Positions 17,602 to 26,099 of a stretch of 64,000 nt of DNA are shown here, in pieces; position 1 is the first letter of the stretch; each line of letters starts with the position of its first letter. The stretch comes from Metallosphaera sedula DSM 5348 (GTDB lineage: Archaea; Thermoproteota; Thermoprotei_A; Sulfolobales; Sulfolobaceae), in contig NC_009440.1 in the NCBI RefSeq assembly GCF_000016605.1, positions 248,001 to 312,000 of the forward strand. The letters run 5' to 3'. The translations under genes and the position numbers were made by a program. The notes under the pieces were generated by a model. That model searched no databases. It had not been told where the DNA came from and saw only the letters and a program-made list of their open reading frames with translations.

Positions 17602-18454
17602 GTCACTCCTTCCAGGGACGTCAGCCTGCCCTGGATGTCCTGAGAACATGGCCATGAGAATGGTGGGAATGGCCCTGGGTAAGAACGTTGCCATGGTTGT
17701 AGTGGCAGGGTGTTCCTCCGTAATTCAGGGGATAGGGCCCAAGAACGCTTACGGCTATCCTGTGCTTAATATAGCCTTCGCTGCCGGTCCCGCAGCAGCC
17801 TCAGGTATGTGGAGGGCCTTCAAACAGAGGAACAAGGACGTGACTGTGGTGGTCTGGGCTGGAGATGGAGGTACAGCGGACATAGGGTTTGCATCACTTA
17901 GCGGAGCTGCTGAGAGGAACGAGGACTTCATATACCTCTGTGTGGACAATGAGGCCTACATGAACTCCGGAGGTCAGAGGAGCGGTTCCACCCCCCACGG
18001 TGCCGTAACCACTACCACACCTGAAGGGAAGAAGGAGAACAAGAAGGAGTTACTCTTCATAATGCTTGACCATAACGTTCCCTATGTGGCCACGGCATCC
18101 GTGGGCTATCCCCATGACCTCATGGATAAGTTGAAGAGGGCCAAGGAAGTGAACGGATTTAGGTATATCCAGATCCTTACACCAGACCCTTATGGTTGGC
18201 TATTTGATCCCTCTAAGACCGCTGAGGTTGGCAAGTTGGCTGTGCAGACGTGTTATTGGCCCCTCATAGAGGTTATGAACGGGAAGGTTAGGGTAAGTAA
18301 TGAGTCGCTCCATTGCCTTAAGAAGGAGACCAGAAGGCCCTTGAAGGACTTCCTTTCTGTTCAGGGCAGGTACAAGAAGCTCCCGGAAAGGGATTACCTG
18401 GAACTAGAGAAGTTCGTGGATGACCTCTGGGAAAGGATAATCTCCATGAGCTAA
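17570..18454 (+). CDS. porB: 2-oxoacid:ferredoxin oxidoreductase, beta subunit
   Basis: A 294-residue beta chain. ACPGCPE near residue 20 and AGCSSV near residue 47 supply cysteines for the proximal 4Fe-4S cluster. GDGGTADIG followed by DNEAYMNSGGQRSG is the thiamine pyrophosphate/Mg site. The frame begins at TTG 17570, within the alpha gene; a start a few codons later cannot be excluded since the first 15 residues are not conserved-looking. Completes the four-subunit enzyme. Confidence 0.92.
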   Translation: MSLGLRGLRSESLLPGTSACPGCPENMAMRMVGMALGKNVAMVVVAGCSSVIQGIGPKNAYGYPVLNIAFAAGPAAASGMWRAFKQRNKDVTVVVWAGDGGTADIGFASLSGAAERNEDFIYLCVDNEAYMNSGGQRSGSTPHGAVTTTTPEGKKENKKELLFIMLDHNVPYVATASVGYPHDLMDKLKRAKEVNGFRYIQILTPDPYGWLFDPSKTAEVGKLAVQTCYWPLIEVMNGKVRVSNESLHCLKKETRRPLKDFLSVQGRYKKLPERDYLELEKFVDDLWERIISMS

Positions 18455-18490
18455 CTAAAGATTTTTTGTACGGGTCTCCATTTATCTGGC

Positions 18491-19591
18491 ATGAACTCGG
18501 ACGTCTACAAGATATCCTTTTCTGCCTTCTTTGCTGACCTGGGTTACCAGGCCGTGGTTGCGTCGTTCCCCATTATTCTAGTTTTCCAGTTTCACCTTCC
18601 AATTTACATCTACGGAGTTGTGGAAAGTGTGTCCTATGGTGTTGGGTTAATCTTTTCCTTTCTAGGTGGGGCTCTCGCGGATAGGTACGGGAGCAAGAGG
18701 GTTGCAATCTTTGGAAACCTCCTGATAACCTTGCTGTCCTTCACAGGACTGGCACAAAATAGCCTCGAGGCGATTGGTCTCTTCCTGTCAGGCTGGTTCA
18801 TGAGAAACTTCAGGAGCCCTGCCAGGAGAACCATGTTAGTTCAAGCGACCAGTGAGAACGAGAGGTCGAGGGCATTCGCCATTCTTCACTCGCTGGACTT
18901 CCTGGGAGGGTTGATAGCTGTGGTGTACCTCTCCGTTGGCCTTTACCTGAGGCTCTCGTTTGCTGAGATTCTACCCTTGACTGCAATCCCAATCCTGATA
19001 AGCTCGCTATTCCTTTACCTGTCCAGGCCTAGGGAGGGGAAGAGCACAGCTAGAAGGAGCGGGAAAGTCCTGGGCGCGGTGGCCCTTGCCTCCCTCCTCT
19101 TCGGGATCAGCACGTATAGTCCTGGATTCCCCATCATTACCGTGACTCAGTCTACCTCGCAGATCTACCTGGGCACCTTAACCTACGGGTTTTTTCTGGG
19201 CTCATCCTCAGGTTTCGGAATGTTATTATCTAGGTTGAGGATGAAGGACTACCTAGGCCTCACCCTGGGTTACCTGGTAACTGCGATCGCAAGTGCCGGG
19301 TTTATCTTCCTGTTTCCCTTCAGGGAGATAGGCCTTTACCCCATGGCAATTCTCCTGGGCGTCGGGAGCGCCTTCGCCGAGACCTTTGAACCCAGTATAG
19401 CGTCCAAGGTTGCAGGTCAGAACGTGGGAACAGGAATGGGGATACTTTCCCTGTCGAGGGGGATAGGTTACTTTGTGGGGAACTCCGTTATGGGCATTCT
19501 ATACTCTCTAAGTTACGTTTACGCATACGCCTTTGCATCATTGGTTGCCCTAGGTTCCACTGTGATAATCCTTGCCCTGGTGAGAAAATGA
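18491..19591 (+). CDS. MFS transporter
   Basis: A 366-residue carrier with about eleven to twelve helices. Motif A in the loop between helices 2 and 3 is clear (GGALADRYGSKRVAI), and RSPARRTMLVQAT with ENERSRAFA marks the loop of helices 4-5. The family exports or imports small solutes by proton coupling; the substrate is unknown. It lies 36 bases after the oxidoreductase operon and overlaps the next small gene by four bases. Confidence 0.85.
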   Translation: MNSDVYKISFSAFFADLGYQAVVASFPIILVFQFHLPIYIYGVVESVSYGVGLIFSFLGGALADRYGSKRVAIFGNLLITLLSFTGLAQNSLEAIGLFLSGWFMRNFRSPARRTMLVQATSENERSRAFAILHSLDFLGGLIAVVYLSVGLYLRLSFAEILPLTAIPILISSLFLYLSRPREGKSTARRSGKVLGAVALASLLFGISTYSPGFPIITVTQSTSQIYLGTLTYGFFLGSSSGFGMLLSRLRMKDYLGLTLGYLVTAIASAGFIFLFPFREIGLYPMAILLGVGSAFAETFEPSIASKVAGQNVGTGMGILSLSRGIGYFVGNSVMGILYSLSYVYAYAFASLVALGSTVIILALVRK

Positions 19592-19845
19592 CCCTGTTTC
19601 AGGAGGTTGATGGTCTCATTAAGGGGAACAGGCCACTATTTGCAATGATGCTAATCAAACAGTTCGTTGAGGACCACCAACTGGAGAACCCGTCAAAGGA
19701 GTGCGAGGAAATCTTCCGGGCCGTGAAGGTCATGCCGTGGATGAACGACGAGTCGTGGAGGTACTTTGCACCCTCGCTTCCAGAGGATGAAATAAAGACC
19801 CTGGCACTCAAGGTACAGGACTGTGCAAGGATATATGGAGACTAG
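19588..19845 (+). CDS. Small protein cotranslated with MFS transporter
   Basis: An 85-residue soluble protein, not recognised. It is rich in helix formers, with two cysteines (KECEEIF, VQDCARI) and WMNDESWRYF in the middle. The ATG overlaps the transporter stop (ATGA), so translational coupling supports a real gene. Function unknown. Confidence 0.6.
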   Translation: MTLFQEVDGLIKGNRPLFAMMLIKQFVEDHQLENPSKECEEIFRAVKVMPWMNDESWRYFAPSLPEDEIKTLALKVQDCARIYGD

Positions 19846-20183
19846 TTAGGGATCTAGTAAGAGTTCAATAGATAAAACCTAGCAGAGATCTAGCTTTCAA
19901 CGAAATATTTCTTTAATACAGTATCAAACTCTGATAATTTCGAATATTCTAGGGTTAAGTACATAAAAAGGTTATTCAAGAACGGATGAAGGCCTCTAAC
20001 TATACTTCTTTACTCTTCAAGCTAACCATTTTAAGGAACAATATGTCCAACTAACCTAATTTGAGGAATCCTTTAACCGATAGATCAGCGGATATGCGTT
20101 CACTATATAACTAGGTAGTCTCAACAGAGACGATCACCTTTACCCCTAAAATCAAGTTTTATTTTCCCTCGTACCTAGGAATC
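19846..20183. other. Intergenic region, 338 bases
   Basis: A/T-rich and without a convincing reading frame or RNA gene. The last part carries a TATA-like TTTTATTTT (20157-20165) placed to give a leaderless transcript from ATG 20184. The rest shows nothing I can assign. Confidence 0.5.
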
Positions 20184-21608
20184 ATGATGGACAAAAGGGG
20201 AAGGGAGGTCCTACTCCTCCTTGTGTGGGGCGACCTCCTCATAAACTACGTGGAAACCATGGTTGTCCCAGCAATTCCCACGATTCAGAGCGACTTCTCA
20301 GTGAGCTCGACCCTTGCCTCTTGGATAACCTCAGCCTTCATCATTGTGGGAGCGGTGGTCTCGCCGATCTTTGGTAAGCTTGCCGACATGTACGGAAGGA
20401 AAAGGATGTACCTCATCTCCCTTGGGGGTTACCTAGTTGCGGTAGCCTTGGCCGGCTTCTCACCCTCAATTTACGCACTCATTGCTGCCAGGGCAATTCA
20501 GGGAATAGGTTACGGGATCTTCCCCGTTGGGTTGGCCATAATCACCGACGTCCTCCCACCCCAGGACGTCGCAACGGCTCAGGGACTACTCTCAGGTTCC
20601 GTGGGTATAGGCACGGCCCTTGGACTCATAGTCGGTTCATACATAGATCAGAACTTTGGCTGGCAGTATGCCTTTCACACTGCCTTCATCCTCTCCCTTC
20701 TCTTCTTCCTGCTTATCCTGACCAAGCTTAAGGACACGGGCGTGAGGGTGAAGGAGAGCATAGATTACGTTGGAACAACCCTCTTAACCGTGGGTATGGT
20801 CCTCATCCTGGTTTACATAACCGAGGGACCTTCGCTGGGCTGGTTGAACGCCGAGAACCTTGTCCTGTTAACGTTGGGAGTCCTTCTAGTGCTCGTGTTT
20901 ATCCCTGTGGAGTTGAGGGTAAGGGAACCCCTGGTGGACATGAACCTCATGAGGATTAGGAACGTAATGGTCGCTAACTTGGTTGGGGTTGTGAGCAGTA
21001 TTGCCCTCATGATCATGTATTTCGGGATAATCTACTACGCCCAGTTACCTCCTCCCTTTGGGCTGGGACTTGACATATTCTCTGCAGGATTAACCCTGGC
21101 TCCAGCGACCGTGGTCATGTTCGTGGTGGGTCCAATCGTGGGTAAGCTCACGGGAGATGCGGGTCCGAAACCTCTCCTCGTGTTCGGTTCACTAACCTCG
21201 ATCCTTGGTTTCATCCTCCTCATGGTGAATAGGGGAACGTCGCAGGCACTGGTTGAGGACGTGATAGTGGCGGGGACTGGGATGATCTCGATCATTATTC
21301 CCCTCATTAACATGATAGCCGTCTCGCTTCCAGAAACTGCGAGGGGTATAGGCCTGGGAGTGAACACTCTCTTGCGCAATCTCGGGGCGTCCATTGGCCC
21401 AGTTCTGGCCACATCAATCATGTCGTCTTATAAGGACCCCTACGTCCTCATAGTAGACAACCAGTTCTTGATCTCGTTCTATCCGGGTAGCGAGGCCTTC
21501 AACGTTATGTTTGAAGTTGCAGTTCTGGTCATCCTCGTGAACCTGGGCATCTCACTGCTAACAAGAAACTATAAATTGAAAGGAAAAGGTAGAAATATTG
21601 TTTTATGA
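20184..21608 (+). CDS. MFS drug-export type transporter (DHA2, 14 helices)
   Basis: A 474-residue carrier with about fourteen helices. Motif A reads GKLADMYGRKRMYL; motif B region ARAIQGIGYGIFPVG and motif C GSVGIGTALGLIVGSYI are those of the EmrB/QacA drug:proton antiporters. It probably exports toxic organics, metals or metabolites; the substrate is unknown. It has its own promoter and no periplasmic adaptor partner, as expected for an archaeon. Confidence 0.88.
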   Translation: MMDKRGREVLLLLVWGDLLINYVETMVVPAIPTIQSDFSVSSTLASWITSAFIIVGAVVSPIFGKLADMYGRKRMYLISLGGYLVAVALAGFSPSIYALIAARAIQGIGYGIFPVGLAIITDVLPPQDVATAQGLLSGSVGIGTALGLIVGSYIDQNFGWQYAFHTAFILSLLFFLLILTKLKDTGVRVKESIDYVGTTLLTVGMVLILVYITEGPSLGWLNAENLVLLTLGVLLVLVFIPVELRVREPLVDMNLMRIRNVMVANLVGVVSSIALMIMYFGIIYYAQLPPPFGLGLDIFSAGLTLAPATVVMFVVGPIVGKLTGDAGPKPLLVFGSLTSILGFILLMVNRGTSQALVEDVIVAGTGMISIIIPLINMIAVSLPETARGIGLGVNTLLRNLGASIGPVLATSIMSSYKDPYVLIVDNQFLISFYPGSEAFNVMFEVAVLVILVNLGISLLTRNYKLKGKGRNIVL

Positions 21609-21671
21609 AAGCATATATTTAAAAATTTATATTCAAGTCTTTTTATAGGAGTATGACTCTTTTAAATAGTA

Positions 21672-23474
21672 ATGAAAAACATAAGTTCTATTCTAATAGT
21701 ATTGATTTTGCTTGTATTTTCCTCTCTAGGCTCGGGTCTAGTTTTGCAGGCCCAGGAATCCATGTACTACGTGCAGACGTCATCGCCCCAGTACTCAATT
21801 TTACCTGGATCACAGTTCGTGGAACCGCTTAACACTGGTCTTACGATCCCGATAGCCATATTGCTTAACTTCACGAACTATTCATCGCTGAACAGTGAGC
21901 TTCTATACGTGATTTCAAGTGGTCATTATTTAACTCCCTTGAAGTTCAGGGAATACTACTATCCCAGTCAGTCTTACGTGAACTCCCTTGAGAACTACTT
22001 GGAAGGGTACGGGTTTGTTCCCACAGGGAACTATGGACTCATACTCACCTTTAACGCCACAGTAGGCGAGATTGAGCAGGCGTTCCACACATATATAAAC
22101 GTGTACTATTACCCCTTCAAGGATATCTATTGGTTCGGTAAGGTCGGAGAGAAGAGAGTGGGACCATTCTATTACTTCACGAATAACGTTACGCCATCAC
22201 TTCCCTATGGCGTGGGTAAGTACGTGCTTGGGATTGTGGGTATAGATAATCTTGATCCACACGCGTACCAGGGATTGAGGCAGGCTTGGAATGTACCCAT
22301 GACCGAGGGGAAGGGATCCAGCAGTAGCGGGCTAATTTCAAGCGCAATATTCACTCCCAATACGATCCAGCAGTACTTCAACTTCTCGTCGCTCTACGCG
22401 CAGGGTAAGACGGGTTCAGGTTCCACGATCGCCATAGAGGGAGTGCCAGAGTGTTACGTGAATACCACGGACATATACTCGTTCTGGAGACTTTTCAACA
22501 TTCCTAGGACTGGGTCATTCAACGTTATCACCCTTGGAAATGATACCTCGGGAGGTCAATCGGGTGAAAACGAGCTGGACGCTGAGTATTCAGGGGCCTT
22601 TGCTCCAGGGGCTAATATCGCAATAGTGTTCAGCGATGGATATGTGGGCGGGAAAGCCCTTGTGGGAAACCTCCTAAACTACTATTATGAGTACTATTAT
22701 ATGGCAAACTATCTTAATCCTGACGTGGTCTCTATCTCAGTATCGTTACCAGAGAGCTATCTTGCAGCGTATTATCCGGCAATGTTGTACATGATACACA
22801 ACATCATGGTTCAGCTATCGGTGCAGGGAACCTCGGTCTTGGCTGCATCAGGGGACTGGGGATTTGAGTCCAATCATCCTCCGCCTAACTTCCACATTGG
22901 CGTTTACAACACCATATGGTACCCGGAAAGCGATCCACTGGTTACCTCGGTAGGCGGGATATTCCTCAATGCGACCTCAACGGGACAGATCTACTCCTTC
23001 TCTGGGTGGGATTACAGTACAGGAGGCAACAGCGTGGTGTTCCCGGTTCAGATATACGAGCTAACCTCCTTGATTCCGTTCACGCCTATCACAGTGAGAA
23101 CTTACCCTGATATCGCCTTCGTTTCAGCGGGCGGTTACAATATACCCGAATTCGGTTTTGGGCTACCCCTGATCTTCGACGGACAGCTGTTCGTGTGGTA
23201 TGGGACTAGCGGTGCAGCTCCCATGACGGCTGCGATGGTTTCGCTTGTGGGACAGAGGTTAGGCCCACTGAACTACGCGCTCTATCACATTTCGTACTCT
23301 GGAGAGGTAGTAACGCCCCATGGAATTATTAAGGGACTGTCAGCCTGGATACCCGTTACCTCTGGCAACAACCCAATGCCGGCCCACTATGGATGGAATT
23401 ACGTTACTGGACCTGGCACTTATGACGCGTACGGTATGGTCATGGACTTGGGAATGTATGCCGAGTATATCTAA
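21672..23474 (+). CDS. Secreted serine-carboxyl protease, S53 (sedolisin/kumamolisin) family
   Basis: A 600-residue preproprotein. Residues 1-26 are a signal peptide. Residues about 30-190 look like the pro-kumamolisin activation domain (YVNSLENYLEGYGF, LTFNATVGEIEQAF). The catalytic domain carries GENELDAEYSGAF (Glu and Asp near residues 301 and 305), the oxyanion Asp in AASGDWGFE (near 393) and the nucleophile in GTSGAAPMTA (near 514). S53 enzymes work at low pH, fitting an extracellular enzyme of an acidophile. The Ca-binding end of the domain is short. A TATA-like TTTTATAGG lies about 26-34 bases before the ATG. Confidence 0.9.
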   Translation: MKNISSILIVLILLVFSSLGSGLVLQAQESMYYVQTSSPQYSILPGSQFVEPLNTGLTIPIAILLNFTNYSSLNSELLYVISSGHYLTPLKFREYYYPSQSYVNSLENYLEGYGFVPTGNYGLILTFNATVGEIEQAFHTYINVYYYPFKDIYWFGKVGEKRVGPFYYFTNNVTPSLPYGVGKYVLGIVGIDNLDPHAYQGLRQAWNVPMTEGKGSSSSGLISSAIFTPNTIQQYFNFSSLYAQGKTGSGSTIAIEGVPECYVNTTDIYSFWRLFNIPRTGSFNVITLGNDTSGGQSGENELDAEYSGAFAPGANIAIVFSDGYVGGKALVGNLLNYYYEYYYMANYLNPDVVSISVSLPESYLAAYYPAMLYMIHNIMVQLSVQGTSVLAASGDWGFESNHPPPNFHIGVYNTIWYPESDPLVTSVGGIFLNATSTGQIYSFSGWDYSTGGNSVVFPVQIYELTSLIPFTPITVRTYPDIAFVSAGGYNIPEFGFGLPLIFDGQLFVWYGTSGAAPMTAAMVSLVGQRLGPLNYALYHISYSGEVVTPHGIIKGLSAWIPVTSGNNPMPAHYGWNYVTGPGTYDAYGMVMDLGMYAEYI

Positions 23475-23707
23475 GCAGGTTACATACGTCATCACTTTTT
23501 TATTTTAGGATTCAGATCTAAGATTGAACGTTGTGTTCATGTATTTCATCTCCTTCATTGCACACAACCTTTTCATCACGAGGCTCGGTCTCAAGCGACC
23601 TAGTGTTCCGCATCCAGCTAGGGCAATTTTGCGAGTCCATCTGGAGACACTCCATGATACTTTAGGCCCCATATTCTTTGACCATTTTCATGTCACAACG
23701 AGTCCCA
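23475..23707. other. Intergenic DNA without a convincing gene
   Basis: The first part of a 690-base gap between the protease and a transporter. It has a 73-codon frame (23524-23745, plus) rich in Phe and His that does not look like a protein. A T-rich stretch just after the protease stop (TTTTTTATTTTAGG) may end its transcript. Confidence 0.4.
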
Positions 23708-23832
23708 CTATGATATTCTCAATAGTATCTTTCCTGATTTTCTAATCCAGGTTTTCCCAACTCTTACCCATTCCTTCCTTTTCTCCACGTATACTTCTAG
23801 GACTTTTTCCTTAGAATTCGTCATCTTTTTCA
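23708..23832 (-). pseudogene. Gene remnant, possibly from a toxin-antitoxin pair
   Basis: A minus-strand frame of about 40 codons, from TTG 23832 or ATG 23823, encodes a basic, helical peptide (KEKVLEVYVEKRKEW and on). It directly follows the remnant at 23833-24001. By position it could be the start of a HEPN-type partner, but the similarity is weak. Confidence 0.25.
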
Positions 23833-24001
23833 ATTATTTTCTCTCCTCTATGATTTGCAGAATAAAAGGATCTGAAGAGTAAAGTTTCTTCAGGAAAACT
23901 TCGGTATTCATGAATAGTGCATCTACATCACCTGGAAACATGTTAACTACCTTTAAGTAGAGTTGGTTGTCCACCCTCTTCGGATACTTAGGAATATCAC
24001 A
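23833..24001 (-). pseudogene. Gene remnant resembling the C-terminus of a minimal nucleotidyltransferase
   Basis: An open minus-strand stretch of about 55 codons with no start codon ends in SSDPFILQIIEERK. This is like the DPxxxxVIEEG ending of MNT-family antitoxins. The catalytic GSxxxG part is absent. It looks like decayed coding DNA, not a functional gene. Confidence 0.3.
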
Positions 24002-24162
24002 TCAACATATAATAGCTCAACACGTGTATCACTTCATATACTATTAGAAGTTATCCGGGTCCTCCCTGAGTGAGATCATATCATTTCACACGATAGATAT
24101 TAAACTCAACTACCCAACCTAGAAAAGCATCTCTTTTATTCTCAAAAATCTGTCCCATCTCA

Positions 24163-25023
24163 ATGAAAATACTGAAATACCTGATCCCTTACATCGTCTT
24201 TGGGTCACTTCAGTATAAGTTCACGAAGGATGGGCTGACCTTTGCCTCACCATTCCTTTTCATGTCACTTAGATACTTCATAGGTGGACTAGCCCTTCTT
24301 CCCTTCGCCAAAAAGGTGGTTCTCAACAGAGACGTGATAATCCTGACCCTCCTAACAACTGCGAGCTCCGGTCTCTGGGCAATGGGTCTTAACTACGTTG
24401 CACCCTCCGAGTCTGCGGTCCTAAGCTACACGATGCCCCTCTTCTCAATCCCCATTGCATACCTTATCCTATCCGAGAGACCTAGGACCTTTGAGGTTGT
24501 GGGGGCGATCATCGGTTTCCTCGGGGTTACGGTGTACGGTCTATCCCTTTCAGGCAAACTTTCCGTCCTAGGTGGAATACTCACGGTGCTCAACGCAGTG
24601 TTCTGGGCCTCCTTCACTGTGTATTACAGGAAGTTGAGGTCCATGGACCCAGCAGTGGTTAATACGTCCCAAATGCTCCTTGGATCTCTCGTTTTCCTGG
24701 CCTTGACCCCTGTAGGTTTCAGGTTCGATCCATCCTTGAACTTCGTAGGAGATCTCCTGTTCTCAGCTTTACTTGGTGGTACTCTTCTCTTCTATCTCTG
24801 GAACGTAATGCTGAGGATGGAGAGGGTCGGTAAGGTGACCGTTATGGCCTTTTCTGTTCCAGTCACGAGCTCGATCATTGACGAGGTCACGGGGGAGGTA
24901 CAGCTCAATCATGAGAGTTACGCGGGAATGCTAACCATGATGGCTGGGATTATTCTTTCAAGAAAGGATGAGATATTCTCGAAAAAGAGGAAGGTTGCTG
25001 TGAAGACTGCGAAAACCTCCTAA
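24163..25023 (+). CDS. EamA/DMT family transporter
   Basis: A 286-residue protein with about ten helices in two similar halves, the EamA (drug/metabolite) arrangement. YTMPLFSIPIAYLILSERP in the first half and VTVMAFSVPVTSSIIDE in the second are the conserved glycine/proline helices before the E(R/K) loop. A paralogue is at 45842-46681. Substrate unknown. A TATA-like CTTTTATT about 26-30 bases upstream suits a leaderless transcript. Confidence 0.85.
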   Translation: MKILKYLIPYIVFGSLQYKFTKDGLTFASPFLFMSLRYFIGGLALLPFAKKVVLNRDVIILTLLTTASSGLWAMGLNYVAPSESAVLSYTMPLFSIPIAYLILSERPRTFEVVGAIIGFLGVTVYGLSLSGKLSVLGGILTVLNAVFWASFTVYYRKLRSMDPAVVNTSQMLLGSLVFLALTPVGFRFDPSLNFVGDLLFSALLGGTLLFYLWNVMLRMERVGKVTVMAFSVPVTSSIIDEVTGEVQLNHESYAGMLTMMAGIILSRKDEIFSKKRKVAVKTAKTS

Positions 25024-25384
25024 AAGGTTTTTAACTTTGACCTGATATAGTTCCTGATAAAGGTAAATAGTTGTAAACCTCCCTTTGGGAGGACAGTACA
25101 AGATTATAACAGCTTCTCATGATTCGTTTTTAAGCATGTTAGAAATGAGGCTAATTACCAATATCTGGATATGGAAAATTAATCTGAATACTTTTTAGTT
25201 ATTTAAACATATTTACGAGGAAGAAATACGGTAGTATCTTCGGAACTTGATTTGGAAACGCTACGCAGGAATTCTTAGGATCAAGGTTTTTCCAGACCAG
25301 ATTGCCCCAGAAGAACTTCGACGACACTATGCGGTCCCTCACGATCCAGTCATCTTTTTACACTAAGTGTACCAAGTATACGCC
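25024..25384. other. Intergenic region with a short hairpin
   Basis: About 360 bases. It contains a perfect hairpin at 25078-25092 and, on the minus strand (about 25200-25350), a 49-codon frame from GTG with many aromatic residues (SSKFFWGNLVWKN). That frame could be a gene fragment but has no recognisable relative. A TATA-like TTTTTAC near 25351-25357 serves the antitoxin gene. Confidence 0.4.
25078..25092. repeat. Perfect hairpin CCTCCC-TTT-GGGAGG
   Basis: Six G/C-rich pairs with a three-base loop, 55 bases after the transporter stop. It could be an RNA 3'-end structure for that gene; the T-run expected of a terminator lies before, not after it. Confidence 0.45.
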
Positions 25385-25621
25385 ATGAAAGTGATTAAGG
25401 TTTCAGATGAAAATAGACAGAAACTTCTTCAATTAGCCGGAGAGTTACAGGCCAAGGAAGGAAAGAAGGTAACCCTGGATGACGTCATCAAGGTTCTCAT
25501 AGACCACTATACGAAAGAGACAAAGAAATCCAGGCCTAGGTTGACGGAGTTACTCGAGAAATATCAATTTGAGGCAGAACCTGTTACCGTGGAGGAGATG
25601 GATAAGGAGATCTACAAGTGA
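25385..25621 (+). CDS. VapB-type antitoxin
   Basis: A 78-residue protein (MKVIKVSDENRQKLLQLAGE ...) of the short Sulfolobales VapB type: an N-terminal DNA-binding region with KKVTLDDVIKVLIDHY, then an acidic tail (EAEPVTVEEMDKEIYK) that would wrap the toxin. ATG 25385 is preferred over a frame start at 25367 because a TATA box near 25354 puts transcription start near 25381. Its stop overlaps the VapC GTG (GTGA). Confidence 0.82.
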   Translation: MKVIKVSDENRQKLLQLAGELQAKEGKKVTLDDVIKVLIDHYTKETKKSRPRLTELLEKYQFEAEPVTVEEMDKEIYK

Positions 25622-26033
25622 AGGAGATAGTACTCCTAGATACATCCTCCATCTACGCAATTTTCAACAAGGGAGATCCCAATCACGTGAGGGCTTCACA
25701 ACTGTTAAGAGAAATAGAGGAGTTGAGGTTTGGTCAACCCACCATCTGCGATTACGTGGTAGATGAGACGTTGACGCTGGTTTTTCAAGGCATGGAAAGA
25801 GTTATGCCTTCCTAGTGCTGAACGAGATATTGAACTTCATTATCGAGGGAGTTACTCTTGAGTTCGTTAGTCCTAACACGTTTGAAAAGGGGATTGAATA
25901 CTTCAGAAAGTATCAGTTAAGTTTCACGGATCACGTTCAGGATGCCCTACTCATGGGGCGAAGCAAGGACAGATACATAGCGAGTTTTGATAGGGGATTT
26001 GACCAGGTTAAGGGAATAGTGAGGATTAGTTGA
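25618..26033 (+). pseudogene. VapC PIN-domain toxin, frameshifted
   Basis: Two frames together make one PIN protein. The first (25618-25815) has LLDTSSIYAIFNKGDPNHVR with the first Asp and VVDETLTLV with the second acid. The second (ending 26033) has LSFTDHVQDALLM and IASFDRGFDQV with the remaining acids. The join is at the five-T run 25781-25785: with six T the frame continues as a PIN-like ...LVFSRHGKSYAFLVLNEIL. As written, translation stops 65 codons in and would give no active toxin, while the VapB frame is intact. Confidence 0.8.
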
Positions 26034-26099
26034 CTAACACGGGGGACTGGAACCCACACAGGAATAGCGTGATTTTCTCATCTCGTTAAAGCCACCGCC

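Noticed and set aside
23524-23745. 73-codon plus-strand frame after the protease
   Set aside because: Composition is unlike a protein, it has no promoter and it overlaps better minus-strand remnants.
25200-25350. 49-codon minus-strand frame rich in aromatics
   Set aside because: It starts with GTG without promoter, and matches no family that I know; listed only within the intergenic entry.
26041-26060. GGGGGACTGGAACCC, which resembles the T arm of a tRNA on the minus strand
   Set aside because: The T-loop purine position is a C and no acceptor, D or anticodon arm is found around it.
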